Source: Methylobacterium sp. Leaf117
GTDB lineage: Bacteria > Pseudomonadota > Alphaproteobacteria > Rhizobiales > Beijerinckiaceae
DNA length: 51,046 nucleotides
NCBI RefSeq assembly: GCF_001422985.1
Contig: NZ_LMNL01000037.1
Location: 112,274 to 163,319, forward strand
Direction: 5' to 3'
In this document: piece by piece, positions 26,629-34,722 of the stretch
Layout: the number at the start of each line of letters is the position of its first letter
How positions within the stretch are numbered: position 1 is the stretch's first letter
The notes under the pieces: model-generated
The model's input: the letters and a program-made list of their open reading frames with translations, nothing else
The model's database searches: none
Told to the model about the DNA's origin: nothing
Position numbers and translations under genes: made by a program

Positions 26629-27788
26629 ACCACCCGCTCGCCGGCGCGCCAGACCTGGCGCACGACCGGCACGCCCCGGGCGAGGCGGACCCGGACGAGA
26701 TCGGCGCGCAGGCCCGATTCCAGTCGGCCGCGATCGGTCAGGCCGGTGGCGCGGGCCGGATTGGCCGTCACGGTGGCGATGGCGTCAGGCAGGCTGATGC
26801 CGGGCACGCGCTCGGACAGGCCGAAAGCGGCCATCAGCAGACTTGCCGGCACGTAGTCCGAGGACAGGATGCTGAGGATACCGGCCTCCGCCAGGGTATG
26901 AGCCGCGACGTTGCCCGAATGCGAGCCGCCCCGGATCAGATTGGGTGCCCCCATCATCACGGTGATGCCGGCCGCGTGCGACGCCTCGGCCGCCTCCAGG
27001 GTGGTGGGGAATTCGGCGAGCGCCACCGACTCGTCGCGCGACAGCGCCACGTCGGCCAGCGTGGTGTCGTCGTGGCTGGCAAGCGGGATGCCGCGTTCGC
27101 GAGCCAGCGCCACCAGGGCGGGCCGGTTCACGGCGTTGAGGGCATGGCCGTCGCGCATCTTGCGCTCGGTGCTGAGCTTGATCTCCTCCAGGGAGCGACC
27201 GCCGCGCCCGGCATAGACGTAGTACTTGGCCACATCGCGGAACTGACGCTGGCCCGGCGTATGGTCCATCAGCGACAGCAGGCCGATGGCATAGCGCTCG
27301 GCGAAGGCGCGCACGGTCCCGACCACGTCGGTGGAGGGAATCTCGCAGCGCAGATGGGTGCGGTGCTCGGACCGGAACAGGTCCGCACCTTGGGCTTCCG
27401 CCAGGGCGGCAGCCAGAAGCTCCAGTTCGGTGCCGAGGCCGCTGCCGTCCGGATCGGTGCCGGCCCGCAGCGAATCGAACACCGTGGTGATGCCGGACGC
27501 CGCGATCTGGGCATCGTAGGCCAGCACCGCCCCGAGGGGATGCCAGCGCACGCCGGGGCGCGGGGCGTAGTGGCTCTCCAGATGGTCGGTGTGGAGTTCG
27601 ACGAGGCCCGGGATGATGGTGTCGCCCGCGCAGTCGAGGCCGCGCTCGGGCGCGCGCCCGGTGCCGATCTCGGCGATGCGCCCGTCGACCGCCGCGAGCC
27701 AGCCGGTCTCGACCCGGTCGGGCAGAACCAGGCGCGCGTTCTCGAGAATTTCGACCCGGTCCGTCATGCTTGCCTGTTCCCGCTTCAT
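26625..27788 (-). CDS. phnM: Alpha-D-ribose 1-methylphosphonate 5-triphosphate diphosphatase PhnM
   Basis: Removes diphosphate from the 5'-triphosphate of the phosphonylated ribose. 387 residues of the amidohydrolase superfamily: the metal site starts with ELHTDHLESHYAP, and HRTHLRCE, SLMDHTPGQRQF and ASHDDTT follow. The start at 27788 overlaps the phnL stop by four bases. An internal ATG at 27767 is the alternative. It also overlaps phnN by four bases. Confidence 0.94.
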   Translation of the reverse strand: MKREQASMTDRVEILENARLVLPDRVETGWLAAVDGRIAEIGTGRAPERGLDCAGDTIIPGLVELHTDHLESHYAPRPGVRWHPLGAVLAYDAQIAASGITTVFDSLRAGTDPDGSGLGTELELLAAALAEAQGADLFRSEHRTHLRCEIPSTDVVGTVRAFAERYAIGLLSLMDHTPGQRQFRDVAKYYVYAGRGGRSLEEIKLSTERKMRDGHALNAVNRPALVALARERGIPLASHDDTTLADVALSRDESVALAEFPTTLEAAEASHAAGITVMMGAPNLIRGGSHSGNVAAHTLAEAGILSILSSDYVPASLLMAAFGLSERVPGISLPDAIATVTANPARATGLTDRGRLESGLRADLVRVRLARGVPVVRQVWRAGERVV

Positions 27789-28504
27789 GCCGCCGTCGCT
27801 CCGCGGAAGGCGGCGACGTCGACGATCCGGGTCGCCACCGCCTCGCGCACGTCCGCATCGTGGAAGATGCCGAGGATGGCGGTGCCGGCGGCGCGCTTCT
27901 CGGCGATGAGGTCCACCACGACGGCACGGTTCTGCGCGTCGAGGGAGGCCGTCGGCTCGTCCATGAGGAGGATCGGCCGCTCGGCGATGAGGCCGCGGGC
28001 GATGTTCACCCGCTGCTGCTCGCCCCCCGAGAAGGTGGCGGGAGGCAGGGCCCACAGGCGCTCAGGCAGGTTGAGACGGGCCAGGAGGTCGCCCGCCCGG
28101 ATGCGGGCCGCCTCGGGGCCGAGGCCGCCCTCGCGGCCGGCGGCCTCCACCACGGCGCGGGCGCTGACACGGGGAATCACCCGAAGGAACTGCGAGACGT
28201 AGGACAGGGTGGTGCGGCGAAGGCCCAGGATCTCACGCGGTGCGGCCGTGGCGAGGTCGACGATGCGGTCGCGATCGCGGACCCGGATGGCGCCGGCAGC
28301 GCAGCGGTAATTGCCGTAAGCCATCTTGAGGAGCGAGGACTTGCCCGCCCCCGAGGCGCCGCCGAGCACGACGCACTCGCCCGGATGGACCGCCAGGGTG
28401 GCGTCGGCGATCACCGGCAGCACGGAGCCGCCGCGCAGATGCAGGGTGAAGCTCTTGGCCACGTTGTCGAAAACCAGGAGGGGCATCGTTGCGTGAAGCG
28501 TCAT
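27785..28504 (-). CDS. phnL: C-P lyase complex subunit PhnL
   Basis: 239-residue ABC-type ATPase needed with PhnGHI for coupling phosphonate to ATP-derived ribose triphosphate. Walker A is GASGAGKSS, the signature is FSGGEQQRVN and Walker B ILLMDEPTAS. It has no membrane partner; in E. coli PhnK and PhnL bind the lyase core rather than a transporter. Its start overlaps the phnK stop by four bases. Confidence 0.94.
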   Translation of the reverse strand: MTLHATMPLLVFDNVAKSFTLHLRGGSVLPVIADATLAVHPGECVVLGGASGAGKSSLLKMAYGNYRCAAGAIRVRDRDRIVDLATAAPREILGLRRTTLSYVSQFLRVIPRVSARAVVEAAGREGGLGPEAARIRAGDLLARLNLPERLWALPPATFSGGEQQRVNIARGLIAERPILLMDEPTASLDAQNRAVVVDLIAEKRAAGTAILGIFHDADVREAVATRIVDVAAFRGATAA

Positions 28505-29274
28505 GCGGCGAGCACCGAGGAGACGAGGAGCTGGGTGTAGGCGGCCTGGGGGTCGTCCAGGACCTGGTCGGTCAGACCGGTCTCGATCACCCGGCCCGCG
28601 CGCATGACGAGGACGCGGTGCGAGAGCAGGCGCGCCACGGCGAGGTCGTGGGTGACGATGATCACCGCGAGGCCGAGCTCGGCCACCAGACCCCGGATCA
28701 TATCGAGGAGGCGGGCCTGGACCGAGACGTCGAGGCCCGAGGTCGGCTCGTCCATGAGCACGAGACGGGGCGCGGTGACGAGGTTGCGGGCGATCTGCAA
28801 GCGCTGGCGCATACCGCCGGAGAAGCGCGTCGGCGGATCGTCGACCCGGTCGGGGGCGATCTCGACGCGGGCGAGCCAGTCGAGGGCGGTGGCGCGGATG
28901 CGGCCGTAATGGCGGTCGCCCACCCCCATCAGGCGCTCGCCGACATTGCCGCCGGCGGAGACCGCCATGCGCAGGCCCTGGGTGGCGTCCTGGCGCACGA
29001 AGCCCCAATCCGTGCGCATCAGCGCGCGTCGGTCGACCACGCTCAACGCGTCGAGGTCACGCGTTTCGCCGTCGCGCATGCGGTAGGACACCGAGCCCGC
29101 ATCGGCCGCGACCTCGCCGGCGATGAGCGACAGCAGGGTCGACTTGCCGGAGCCCGATTCGCCGACCACCGCCAGGACCTCGCCGGGGTCGAGGCTGAAG
29201 CCGATGCCGTCGCAGGCGAGGCGCCGGCCGTAGCGCTTGGTCAGGCCTTCGACGGTCAGGAGCGGTTCCATCAC
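28501..29274 (-). CDS. phnK: C-P lyase complex subunit PhnK
   Basis: 257-residue ABC-type ATPase that docks on PhnJ in the C-P lyase complex. Walker A is GESGSGKST, the signature FSGGMRQRLQ and Walker B LVLMDEPTSG. The closest general relatives are dipeptide ABC ATPases, but the position between phnJ and phnL fixes the assignment. Overlaps both neighbours by four bases. Confidence 0.95.
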   Translation of the reverse strand: MMEPLLTVEGLTKRYGRRLACDGIGFSLDPGEVLAVVGESGSGKSTLLSLIAGEVAADAGSVSYRMRDGETRDLDALSVVDRRALMRTDWGFVRQDATQGLRMAVSAGGNVGERLMGVGDRHYGRIRATALDWLARVEIAPDRVDDPPTRFSGGMRQRLQIARNLVTAPRLVLMDEPTSGLDVSVQARLLDMIRGLVAELGLAVIIVTHDLAVARLLSHRVLVMRAGRVIETGLTDQVLDDPQAAYTQLLVSSVLAA

Positions 29275-30188
29275 GCGGCCTCTCCGGTATGGCCGTCGGC
29301 GCGGCGGGTCTCGTCACGGCGGGTCTCAACACGGCGGGTCTCGCAATGATCGGTGTCCGAGCAGACGAACATCCGGCCGCCGGCATCGTCGAGGACGACC
29401 TCGTCGAGATAGACGCCTTCGGCGCCGCACAAGGCGCAGGGGCGGTCGAAGCTCTGGACCCGGAACGGATGGTCCTCGAAGTCGAGGCTGCGCACCCGGG
29501 TGTAGGGCGGGATCGCGTAGATGCGCTTCTCGCGGCCCGCCCCGAAGAGCTGGAGGGCGGGGCAGTCGTCCATCTTGGGGTTGTCGAATTTCGGCGTCGG
29601 GGAGGGGTCCATCACGTAGCGCCCGGCCACCTCCACCGGGTAGGCGTAGGTGGTGGCGATGTGGCCGTGGCGGGCGATGTCCTCGTAGAGCTTGACGTGC
29701 ATCAGGCCGTATTCGGCCAACGCGTGGAGCTGGCGCGTCTCGGTCTCGCGCGGCTCGAGGAAGCGCAAGGGCTCGGGGATCGGCACTTGGTAGACGAGGA
29801 CCTGACCCTCGGCGAGCGGCGCCTCCGGGATGCGGTGGCGGGTCTGGATCACCGTGGCGTCGGCCGTGCGGGTCGTGGTGGCGATGCCCGCGGTGGCGGT
29901 GAAGAAGCGCCGGATCGAGACCGCGTTGGTGGTGTCGTCGGCGCCCTGGTCGATCACCTTGAGGACGTCCGCGGCGCCCAGGATCGCGGCGGTGACCTGC
30001 ACGCCGCCGGTGCCCCAGCCGTAGGGCATCGGCATCTCGCGGGCGGCGAAGGGCACTTGGTAGCCGGGGATCGCGATGGCCTTGAGGATGGCCCGGCGGA
30101 TCATCCGCTTCGTCCCTTCGTCGAGATAGGCGAAGTTGTAGCCGGTGCCGGCCGAGACCGTGACGGAGAGGGGACCTTGCGGGTTCAT
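29271..30188 (-). CDS. phnJ: C-P lyase catalytic subunit PhnJ
   Basis: Radical-SAM enzyme that breaks the carbon-phosphorus bond, releasing the alkane (methane from methylphosphonate) and a ribose 1,2-cyclic phosphate. 305 residues. The four conserved cysteines are present with the right spacing: CALC (251, 254), Cys276, then CSDTDHC ending at Cys282, the equivalent of the catalytic Cys272 of E. coli. The N-terminus has SAGTGYNFAYLDEGTKRMIRR. After Cys282 the protein carries a 23-residue tail with three ETRR repeats, longer than the nine residues in E. coli. Overlaps phnI and phnK by four bases each. Confidence 0.96.
   Translation of the reverse strand: MNPQGPLSVTVSAGTGYNFAYLDEGTKRMIRRAILKAIAIPGYQVPFAAREMPMPYGWGTGGVQVTAAILGAADVLKVIDQGADDTTNAVSIRRFFTATAGIATTTRTADATVIQTRHRIPEAPLAEGQVLVYQVPIPEPLRFLEPRETETRQLHALAEYGLMHVKLYEDIARHGHIATTYAYPVEVAGRYVMDPSPTPKFDNPKMDDCPALQLFGAGREKRIYAIPPYTRVRSLDFEDHPFRVQSFDRPCALCGAEGVYLDEVVLDDAGGRMFVCSDTDHCETRRVETRRDETRRADGHTGEAA
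29302..29346 (-). repeat. Three 15-base tandem repeats in the 3' end of phnJ
   Basis: Units at 29302-29316, 29317-29331 and 29332-29346 share CGGCGGGTCTC and differ only in the last four bases. On the coding strand they encode three pentapeptides ETRRV, ETRRD, ETRRA directly after the last iron-sulfur cysteine of PhnJ. The repeats are in frame, as expected for slippage expansion. Confidence 0.9.
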
Positions 30189-31306
30189 TCGGCGGCCTCC
30201 GGCCAGGCGGATTCGTCCGGGACCGAATCGGCCGCCCGGGCGGCATGCTCGGCGCGCAGGCGCCGGACGAGATCGAGTTCGGCCTGGAAATCGACGTAGT
30301 GCGGCAGCTTCATGTGCTCGACGAAGCCCGTCGCCTGCAGGCTGTCGCAATGGGCCAGCACGAATTCCTGATCCTGGGCCGGCACCACCACGGGCTCGCC
30401 GAGCTCGGCGGCCCGGAGCGAGCGGTCCACCAGGGCCATCGCCATGGCCTTGCGCTCGCCCTGGCCGAAGACGAGGCCGTAGCCCCGGGTGAATTGCGGC
30501 GGCACCGCATCGCTGCCGTGGAACTGGTTGATCATCTGGCACTCGGTCAGATCGACCGCGCCGAGGCAGACCGGGAAGCCCAGCTCTTCCGGCGTGAATT
30601 CGAGCGCCACCGCCCCGACCCGGATCTCGCCGACGAAGGGGTGGGTGCGGCCGTAGCCGCGCTGCGTCGAGTAGCCGAGCGCCAGGATGAAGCCCTCGTC
30701 GCCCCGCGCCAGCCCCTGAAGGCGGACGGCCCGATCGGCGGGGTAGTCCACCGGCTCGCGGGTGAGGTCGCCGACGGGGGCGCCCGCGTCCGGGGGCGAG
30801 GGCTCGAGCAGCCCGGCCTGACCGAGGAGGTCGGTGACCCGTGGGCAGACGGCGGCGTCGGCCTCCGGCTCGGCCTCGGCGGCCGGCACCGGATCGGCGC
30901 CGTCGCCCAGGGCGAAATCCACGAGGCGGTGGGTGTAGTCGAAGGTCGGACCCAGCACCTGCCCGCCGGGCAGATCCTTGAAGGTGGCGGAGATGCGCCG
31001 CGTCAGCGTCATCGCGCCGGTGTCGACGGGCGCGGTGGCGCCGAAGCGCGGCAGCGTGGTGCGGTAGGCCCGCACCAGGAACACCGCCTCGACCACGTCG
31101 CCCCGGGCCTGCTTGAGGGCGAGGGCGGCGAGATCCGGATCGTAGAGCGAGCCCTCGGTCATCACCCGGTCGACCAGGAGGCGCATCTGCTCGCGGATCT
31201 GCGCCACGCCGAGATCGGGCACCGCCGGGTCGCCGCGCCGGGCCTCGGCCAGGAGCCGGTGAGCGTTGTCGATGGCGGCTTCGCCGCCCTTCACGGCTAC
31301 GTACAT
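30185..31306 (-). CDS. phnI: C-P lyase core subunit PhnI
   Basis: 373 residues. With PhnGHL it forms the nucleosidase/transferase that joins phosphonate to C1 of ribose triphosphate from ATP. It begins YVAVKGGEAAIDNAHRLL and contains GYSTQRGYGRTHPFVGEIRVG and the C-terminal VEHMKLPHYVDFQAELD, all PhnI-typical. The ATG at 31306 follows GGAG and lies ten bases inside phnH; the long frame above it is not coding. phnJ overlaps its stop. Confidence 0.95.
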   Translation of the reverse strand: MYVAVKGGEAAIDNAHRLLAEARRGDPAVPDLGVAQIREQMRLLVDRVMTEGSLYDPDLAALALKQARGDVVEAVFLVRAYRTTLPRFGATAPVDTGAMTLTRRISATFKDLPGGQVLGPTFDYTHRLVDFALGDGADPVPAAEAEPEADAAVCPRVTDLLGQAGLLEPSPPDAGAPVGDLTREPVDYPADRAVRLQGLARGDEGFILALGYSTQRGYGRTHPFVGEIRVGAVALEFTPEELGFPVCLGAVDLTECQMINQFHGSDAVPPQFTRGYGLVFGQGERKAMAMALVDRSLRAAELGEPVVVPAQDQEFVLAHCDSLQATGFVEHMKLPHYVDFQAELDLVRRLRAEHAARAADSVPDESAWPEAAE

Positions 31307-31965
31307 GGGGACATCTCCGGGGCGACGGGACGGGTCGAGCGCGGGAGGCCGGCAAGGGACCCGGGGGCGACGAACAGGAGATCGAGGCCCAGGGGGAAGG
31401 CCGCGTGGTTCGCGGCCCAACGCGACGCCCAGTCGGCGGGCAGGGGCGACGCGTCGAACGATACGGTGCCGCGGATGCCCGGCCCCGCGAAGGCGGGGCC
31501 GCCTTCGTCGGACAGGGTCTCGACGGCGAGAATCAGCGTGGCGGAGGCATCCGGGTAGGCGGGGGTGCCGGGCGTGAAGTCCGTGAAGGCCGGGCAACGG
31601 GCCGGATCGGCGATCAGCGCGAAGGCGGCCCGATCCGGCGCGTCGACGAGCGGCGCCCCGGTGTGGAAGCGCAGGAAGGCGGCGACCGCCGGCTCGGCCC
31701 GGAGCGGTGCATCGAGCCAGACCGGCGTGTCGGCGTCGATGAGCGCCAGGGCCAGCGCCGCGAGTTCCGGCGTGAGCGGCGCCGGGGGCACCAGGGCGGT
31801 GGCCAGGGGGCGGAGGCGGCCGGGCCGGCTCAAGGCCTCCATCGCGGCGCGGAACACCGCCTGCCCCTCATGGACGGGATCGGCGAAGCCGCGGGCAAGA
31901 GTCCGAGTTTGGGAAAGAGTCTCGGCCTGGGTCTTGGCAAGGGCCTGGGTGTGAGTCTGAGCCAT
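31297..31965 (-). CDS. phnH: C-P lyase core subunit PhnH
   Basis: 222 residues. The conserved part starts at RGFADPVHEGQAVFRAAMEALSRPG and includes PLVDAPDRAAFALI; PhnH is a PLP-fold-derived structural subunit without PLP. The first 27 residues (AQTHTQALAKTQAETLSQTRT) are a Gln/Thr-rich low-complexity extension, not seen in E. coli PhnH to my knowledge. Its ATG shares one base with the phnG stop (TGATG). Confidence 0.93.
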   Translation of the reverse strand: MAQTHTQALAKTQAETLSQTRTLARGFADPVHEGQAVFRAAMEALSRPGRLRPLATALVPPAPLTPELAALALALIDADTPVWLDAPLRAEPAVAAFLRFHTGAPLVDAPDRAAFALIADPARCPAFTDFTPGTPAYPDASATLILAVETLSDEGGPAFAGPGIRGTVSFDASPLPADWASRWAANHAAFPLGLDLLFVAPGSLAGLPRSTRPVAPEMSPCT

Positions 31966-32444
31966 CAATCCTCTCCCCGCGCCAGGGTGAAGAAGTTCAC
32001 CCGCGTCGCCGCGACCTTGCGGGCGGCCTGCGCCGCAGCCTCCGCCCGGCGTTCGGCGATGGCGGCCAGGGCCGCATCGAGGGCGGGCCGTGCCTCCGGG
32101 CGCTGCCAATGGGCATCCACGATGGCGGCGAGGCGGGCGCGGTCCCGGTCGCGGCCGAGATGGTAGGCGAAGCCGGTCTCGCCGCCGGGCAGGCGCACCG
32201 CCGCCCGGGTCACCGTGGCCTCGCCGGCGTTGAAGGGCCGGCCGTCGCCGCCGATTCGGCCGCGCACCATGACCAGTCCGGTCTCCGGCCGGCGCAGATC
32301 CTCGGCCACCGGGTTCGCGCCGGCCTGCGCCAGGGCCGCGTGCAGTTCGTCCAGGGTGGCCTGTCCGGCCCGAGCCATCGCGCGTTGCCGGGCGGCGGGG
32401 TCTGGCATCGGGGGCTCAGGTGGTGTTTGGCTGGCGCTCGGCAT
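31965..32444 (-). CDS. phnG: C-P lyase core subunit PhnG
   Basis: First gene of the phnGHIJKLMN operon, about 159 residues. PhnG features are RQRAMARAGQATLDELHAAL, ETGLVMVRGRIGGDG, FNAGEATVTRA and VAATRVNFFTL. The start at 32444 has GGAG eight bases upstream; a later ATG at 32408 (MPDPAARQ) is possible. The frame remains open to 32498, but that start would place the phnF operator inside the gene, so it is rejected. Faces phnF divergently. Confidence 0.93.
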   Translation of the reverse strand: MPSASQTPPEPPMPDPAARQRAMARAGQATLDELHAALAQAGANPVAEDLRRPETGLVMVRGRIGGDGRPFNAGEATVTRAAVRLPGGETGFAYHLGRDRDRARLAAIVDAHWQRPEARPALDAALAAIAERRAEAAAQAARKVAATRVNFFTLARGED

Positions 32445-32461
32445 CGATCGGTCTCCAAACC

Positions 32462-32479
32462 TGTCTATACGTCTAGACA
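32462..32479. promoter_or_regulatory. Likely PhnF operator
   Basis: TGTCTATACGTCTAGACA has perfect outer arms TGTCTA and TAGACA around a six-base centre. It is the only clear palindrome between divergent phnG and phnF. GntR/HutC regulators bind such sites, and TATACG inside it could be part of a promoter that the protein blocks. Confidence 0.65.
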
Positions 32480-32541
32480 AGCGGATGAGCGGACGCAAGG
32501 GCTTTCGAGGACGTCATGCGGGCAATTCGTGCGAGCCATCC

Positions 32542-33288
32542 ATGAATGAGGTGCGCGACACCGGCGTGACGGCCCTCCAGCGGGGCGCCGGCCTGGCGGC
32601 CTGGCGGCAGATCGCCGACGCTCTGGCGGAGGAGATCCGAAGCGGGGTCTTCGCCGCCGGGGGGCAACTGCCCTCGGAATCGGCGCTCGCCGCGCGCTTC
32701 GGCGTGAACCGGCACACGGTGCGCCGGGCGCTGGGCGTGCTTGCCGAGGGCGGGCTGGTCCGCACCACGCAGGGCAGGGGCAGCTTCGTGGAGCAGGGGC
32801 CGATCCCCTATCCGATCGGCCCGCGCACCCGATTCTCGGAGATCGTCTCGCGCACCGGCCGCGAGGCCTGGGGCGACCTGATCGCCGCCGCGACCGTGCC
32901 GGCCGATGCGGGCTGGGCCGAGGCCCTGGCGCTCGCCCCCGGCGTCCCGATCCTCGAATTGCTGACCGTGCACCGGGCCGACGGCGCGCCGATCTCGACG
33001 GCCCGCACCTGTCTGCCGCTGCCGCGCTTTGCCGGATTCGACGCGGCCTACGCCGGCAGCGGTTCGATCACCCGGGCGTATGCGGATTTCGGGGTCGCCG
33101 ACTACACCCGGCTCTCGACCCGGATCGGCGCCCGCCCCGCCGAGGCGGAGGAGGCGTCGCGCCTCGACATCGCCCCCGGCCGCACCCTCATCGCCCTGTC
33201 GAGCGTGAACGTGGACGGGGCGGGCCTTCGCATCCAGGCCACCCGCAGCCTGTTCGCCGCCGACCGGGTGGAACTGGTGGTGGAGTGA
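32542..33288 (+). CDS. phnF: GntR/HutC-family regulator PhnF
   Basis: 248 residues. The N-terminal winged helix-turn-helix contains QIADALAEEIRSGVFAAGGQLPSESALA and RFGVNRHTVRRALGVLAEGG; the C-terminal UTRA domain (from about RFSEIVSRTGRE) binds the effector. Divergent from the C-P lyase operon across a palindrome, it is the expected local repressor. An upstream ATG at 32485 would add 19 residues right at the operator edge; the start at 32542 gives the normal N-terminus but a weak ribosome site. Confidence 0.92.
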   Translation: MNEVRDTGVTALQRGAGLAAWRQIADALAEEIRSGVFAAGGQLPSESALAARFGVNRHTVRRALGVLAEGGLVRTTQGRGSFVEQGPIPYPIGPRTRFSEIVSRTGREAWGDLIAAATVPADAGWAEALALAPGVPILELLTVHRADGAPISTARTCLPLPRFAGFDAAYAGSGSITRAYADFGVADYTRLSTRIGARPAEAEEASRLDIAPGRTLIALSSVNVDGAGLRIQATRSLFAADRVELVVE

Positions 33289-33693
33289 TCGGCGCCTGCG
33301 TGGCGCCTACGATCGTCACGCCTCTCGACGCGACGCGGCCCTCCTCCGAGCGGATCTCGGGCCTTCCCGCGATCCGCCGGGTCACCCAACCACCCCACTC
33401 CTGACCTCTCTCCACAAGGGGGAGAGCGACGCGTCGCGCTTCTTAAAACGTGGTCGAGCTTCCCAAAACGTGGATGTGTGAGTCCGCCCGGCGAGGAAGC
33501 GCGGTCTGGCTGGCACCCTCCGAGGCGATCAGCCGAATGTCGGATCGGACGGATTCGGGAGCTGGCGGTGGCCTGCGTCCCCGTATCCGCCGGCCTGATG
33601 CATCCCTGCCGGGGGGCTCGGCGTTCCGCTTGTCGCGCGCGACCGGCGCGCCGTCGTCGAGAGGAACCTTGCGGACCCATGGAGAGCGGACCC
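33289..33693. other. 405-base intergenic region after phnF
   Basis: No convincing gene. It holds a hairpin CTCTCC/GGAGAG (33408-33426), a 12-base palindrome GCGACGCGTCGC (33426-33437), two copies of an AAAACGTGG-containing repeat (33438-33473) and a 15-base tandem duplication at the next start codon. The CTCTCC-loop-GGAGAG form looks like dispersed intergenic repeats common in GC-rich proteobacteria. Confidence 0.5.
33438..33473 (+). repeat. Direct repeat with 20-base period
   Basis: GCTTC-YY-AAAACGTGG occurs at 33438-33453 and 33458-33473, identical except at two bases. The 20-base period puts both copies on about the same helix face, as for tandem regulator sites. No known regulator is recognised. 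Confidence 0.6.
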
Positions 33694-33700
33694 ATGGAGC
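33671..33700 (+). repeat. 15-base tandem duplication spanning the start codon
   Basis: GCGGACCCATGGAGA (33671-33685) is followed by GCGGACCCATGGAGC (33686-33700). Each contains an in-frame ATG. The first copy's GGAG supplies the ribosome-binding site for the second ATG. Confidence 0.85.
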
Positions 33701-34722
33701 GCGACTGCGTCGTCATCGGCATCCACGGCCTGGCGAACAAGCCGCCCGCAGACGAGAAGACGCGCTGGTGGAAGGCGGCGGTCAGCGAGGGCCTCGCGCG
33801 CAACCAGGGCCTCGCGGAGCCTGCCTTCCGGTTCGAGTTCGTCTACTGGGCCGACCTCCGCTACGACGCGCCCCTGTCCGAGGACGGCAACCGCGAGCCG
33901 TACCGGCCCTATGATGGGACGGGCCCGCTGCCCGGCGGGGACGCGGCGCCGGTGCTCACCGCCAACGCCGTGCTGGCGCCGATCTATGCCGGGATCGATG
34001 CGGTCGAGGAGGCGACCGGCCTCACCCTCGTGGACGACGTGATCCTGGAGCATCGCTTCGACGACCTCTGGCACTACCACGCCGAGCGGGACTTCGCCCG
34101 CCGGGTCCGGGCGCGGCTGAGCGAGCGCCTGAGGGCGTTCCGCAGCCATCGCATCCTGCTGGTGGCGCACTCGATGGGATCGGTCATCGCCTACGACGTC
34201 TTGCGGATGCTGGAGCGGGAAGACCCCGCCCTGCGCATCGACCACCTCGTCACGGCGGCCTCGCCCCTGGGTCTGGCGAAGGTGAAGCTCAAGTTCGAGG
34301 GCGAGCACGGCCCGCTCCGCGTGCCGAACAACGTCGCGGCCTGGACGAACCTGGCCGATGGCGATGACGTGGTCGCCATCATGGGGTCCCTGGGTCCGGA
34401 CTACGCTGCCAGCGAACGCGGCGTCGGCGTCGCGGACCAGCGGGTCGTCAACGGCTATCGGCGCCCCGACGGGACGCCGAACCCGCACAAGTCCTACGGC
34501 TATCTCCGGACGCCCGAATTCTCCGGAATCGCCGCGCGTTTCGTCGCCGACCGACCGGAGGCCGTATTGCCTGCCGGGGAAGGGGAGGGCCCCGCGGCAC
34601 AGAAGAGGCCGCCCGCGAGGCAGGAGGACGCGGAGAGGAACGCGGGCATGACGGCCCTCGCTCAGACGGACGGCCCGGCCGCGACCTTGCCCCAGTTCGG
34701 CAGGGGGAAGGCCCGATCGTAG
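33694..34722 (+). CDS. Alpha/beta hydrolase, cytoplasmic
   Basis: 342 residues, no signal peptide. It opens with VVIGIHGLANKP and contains the nucleophile elbow AHSMGSVIAYDVLRML. Later parts include VTAASPLGLAKVKLKF, NLADGDDVVAIMG and PHKSYGYLRTPEF, where His and Asp of a triad could lie. The nearest general group is uncharacterised lipase-like hydrolases. The start at 33694 is favoured by GGAG; 33679 is the duplicated alternative. Its last 61 bases overlap the convergent PACE gene. It sits within the phosphonate region but has no evident link to it. Confidence 0.8.
   Translation: MERDCVVIGIHGLANKPPADEKTRWWKAAVSEGLARNQGLAEPAFRFEFVYWADLRYDAPLSEDGNREPYRPYDGTGPLPGGDAAPVLTANAVLAPIYAGIDAVEEATGLTLVDDVILEHRFDDLWHYHAERDFARRVRARLSERLRAFRSHRILLVAHSMGSVIAYDVLRMLEREDPALRIDHLVTAASPLGLAKVKLKFEGEHGPLRVPNNVAAWTNLADGDDVVAIMGSLGPDYAASERGVGVADQRVVNGYRRPDGTPNPHKSYGYLRTPEFSGIAARFVADRPEAVLPAGEGEGPAAQKRPPARQEDAERNAGMTALAQTDGPAATLPQFGRGKARS

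Noticed and set aside
32445..32498. Longer phnG start at 32498
   Set aside because: It would put the divergent operator inside the gene and adds unconserved residues; the ATG at 32444 has GGAG.
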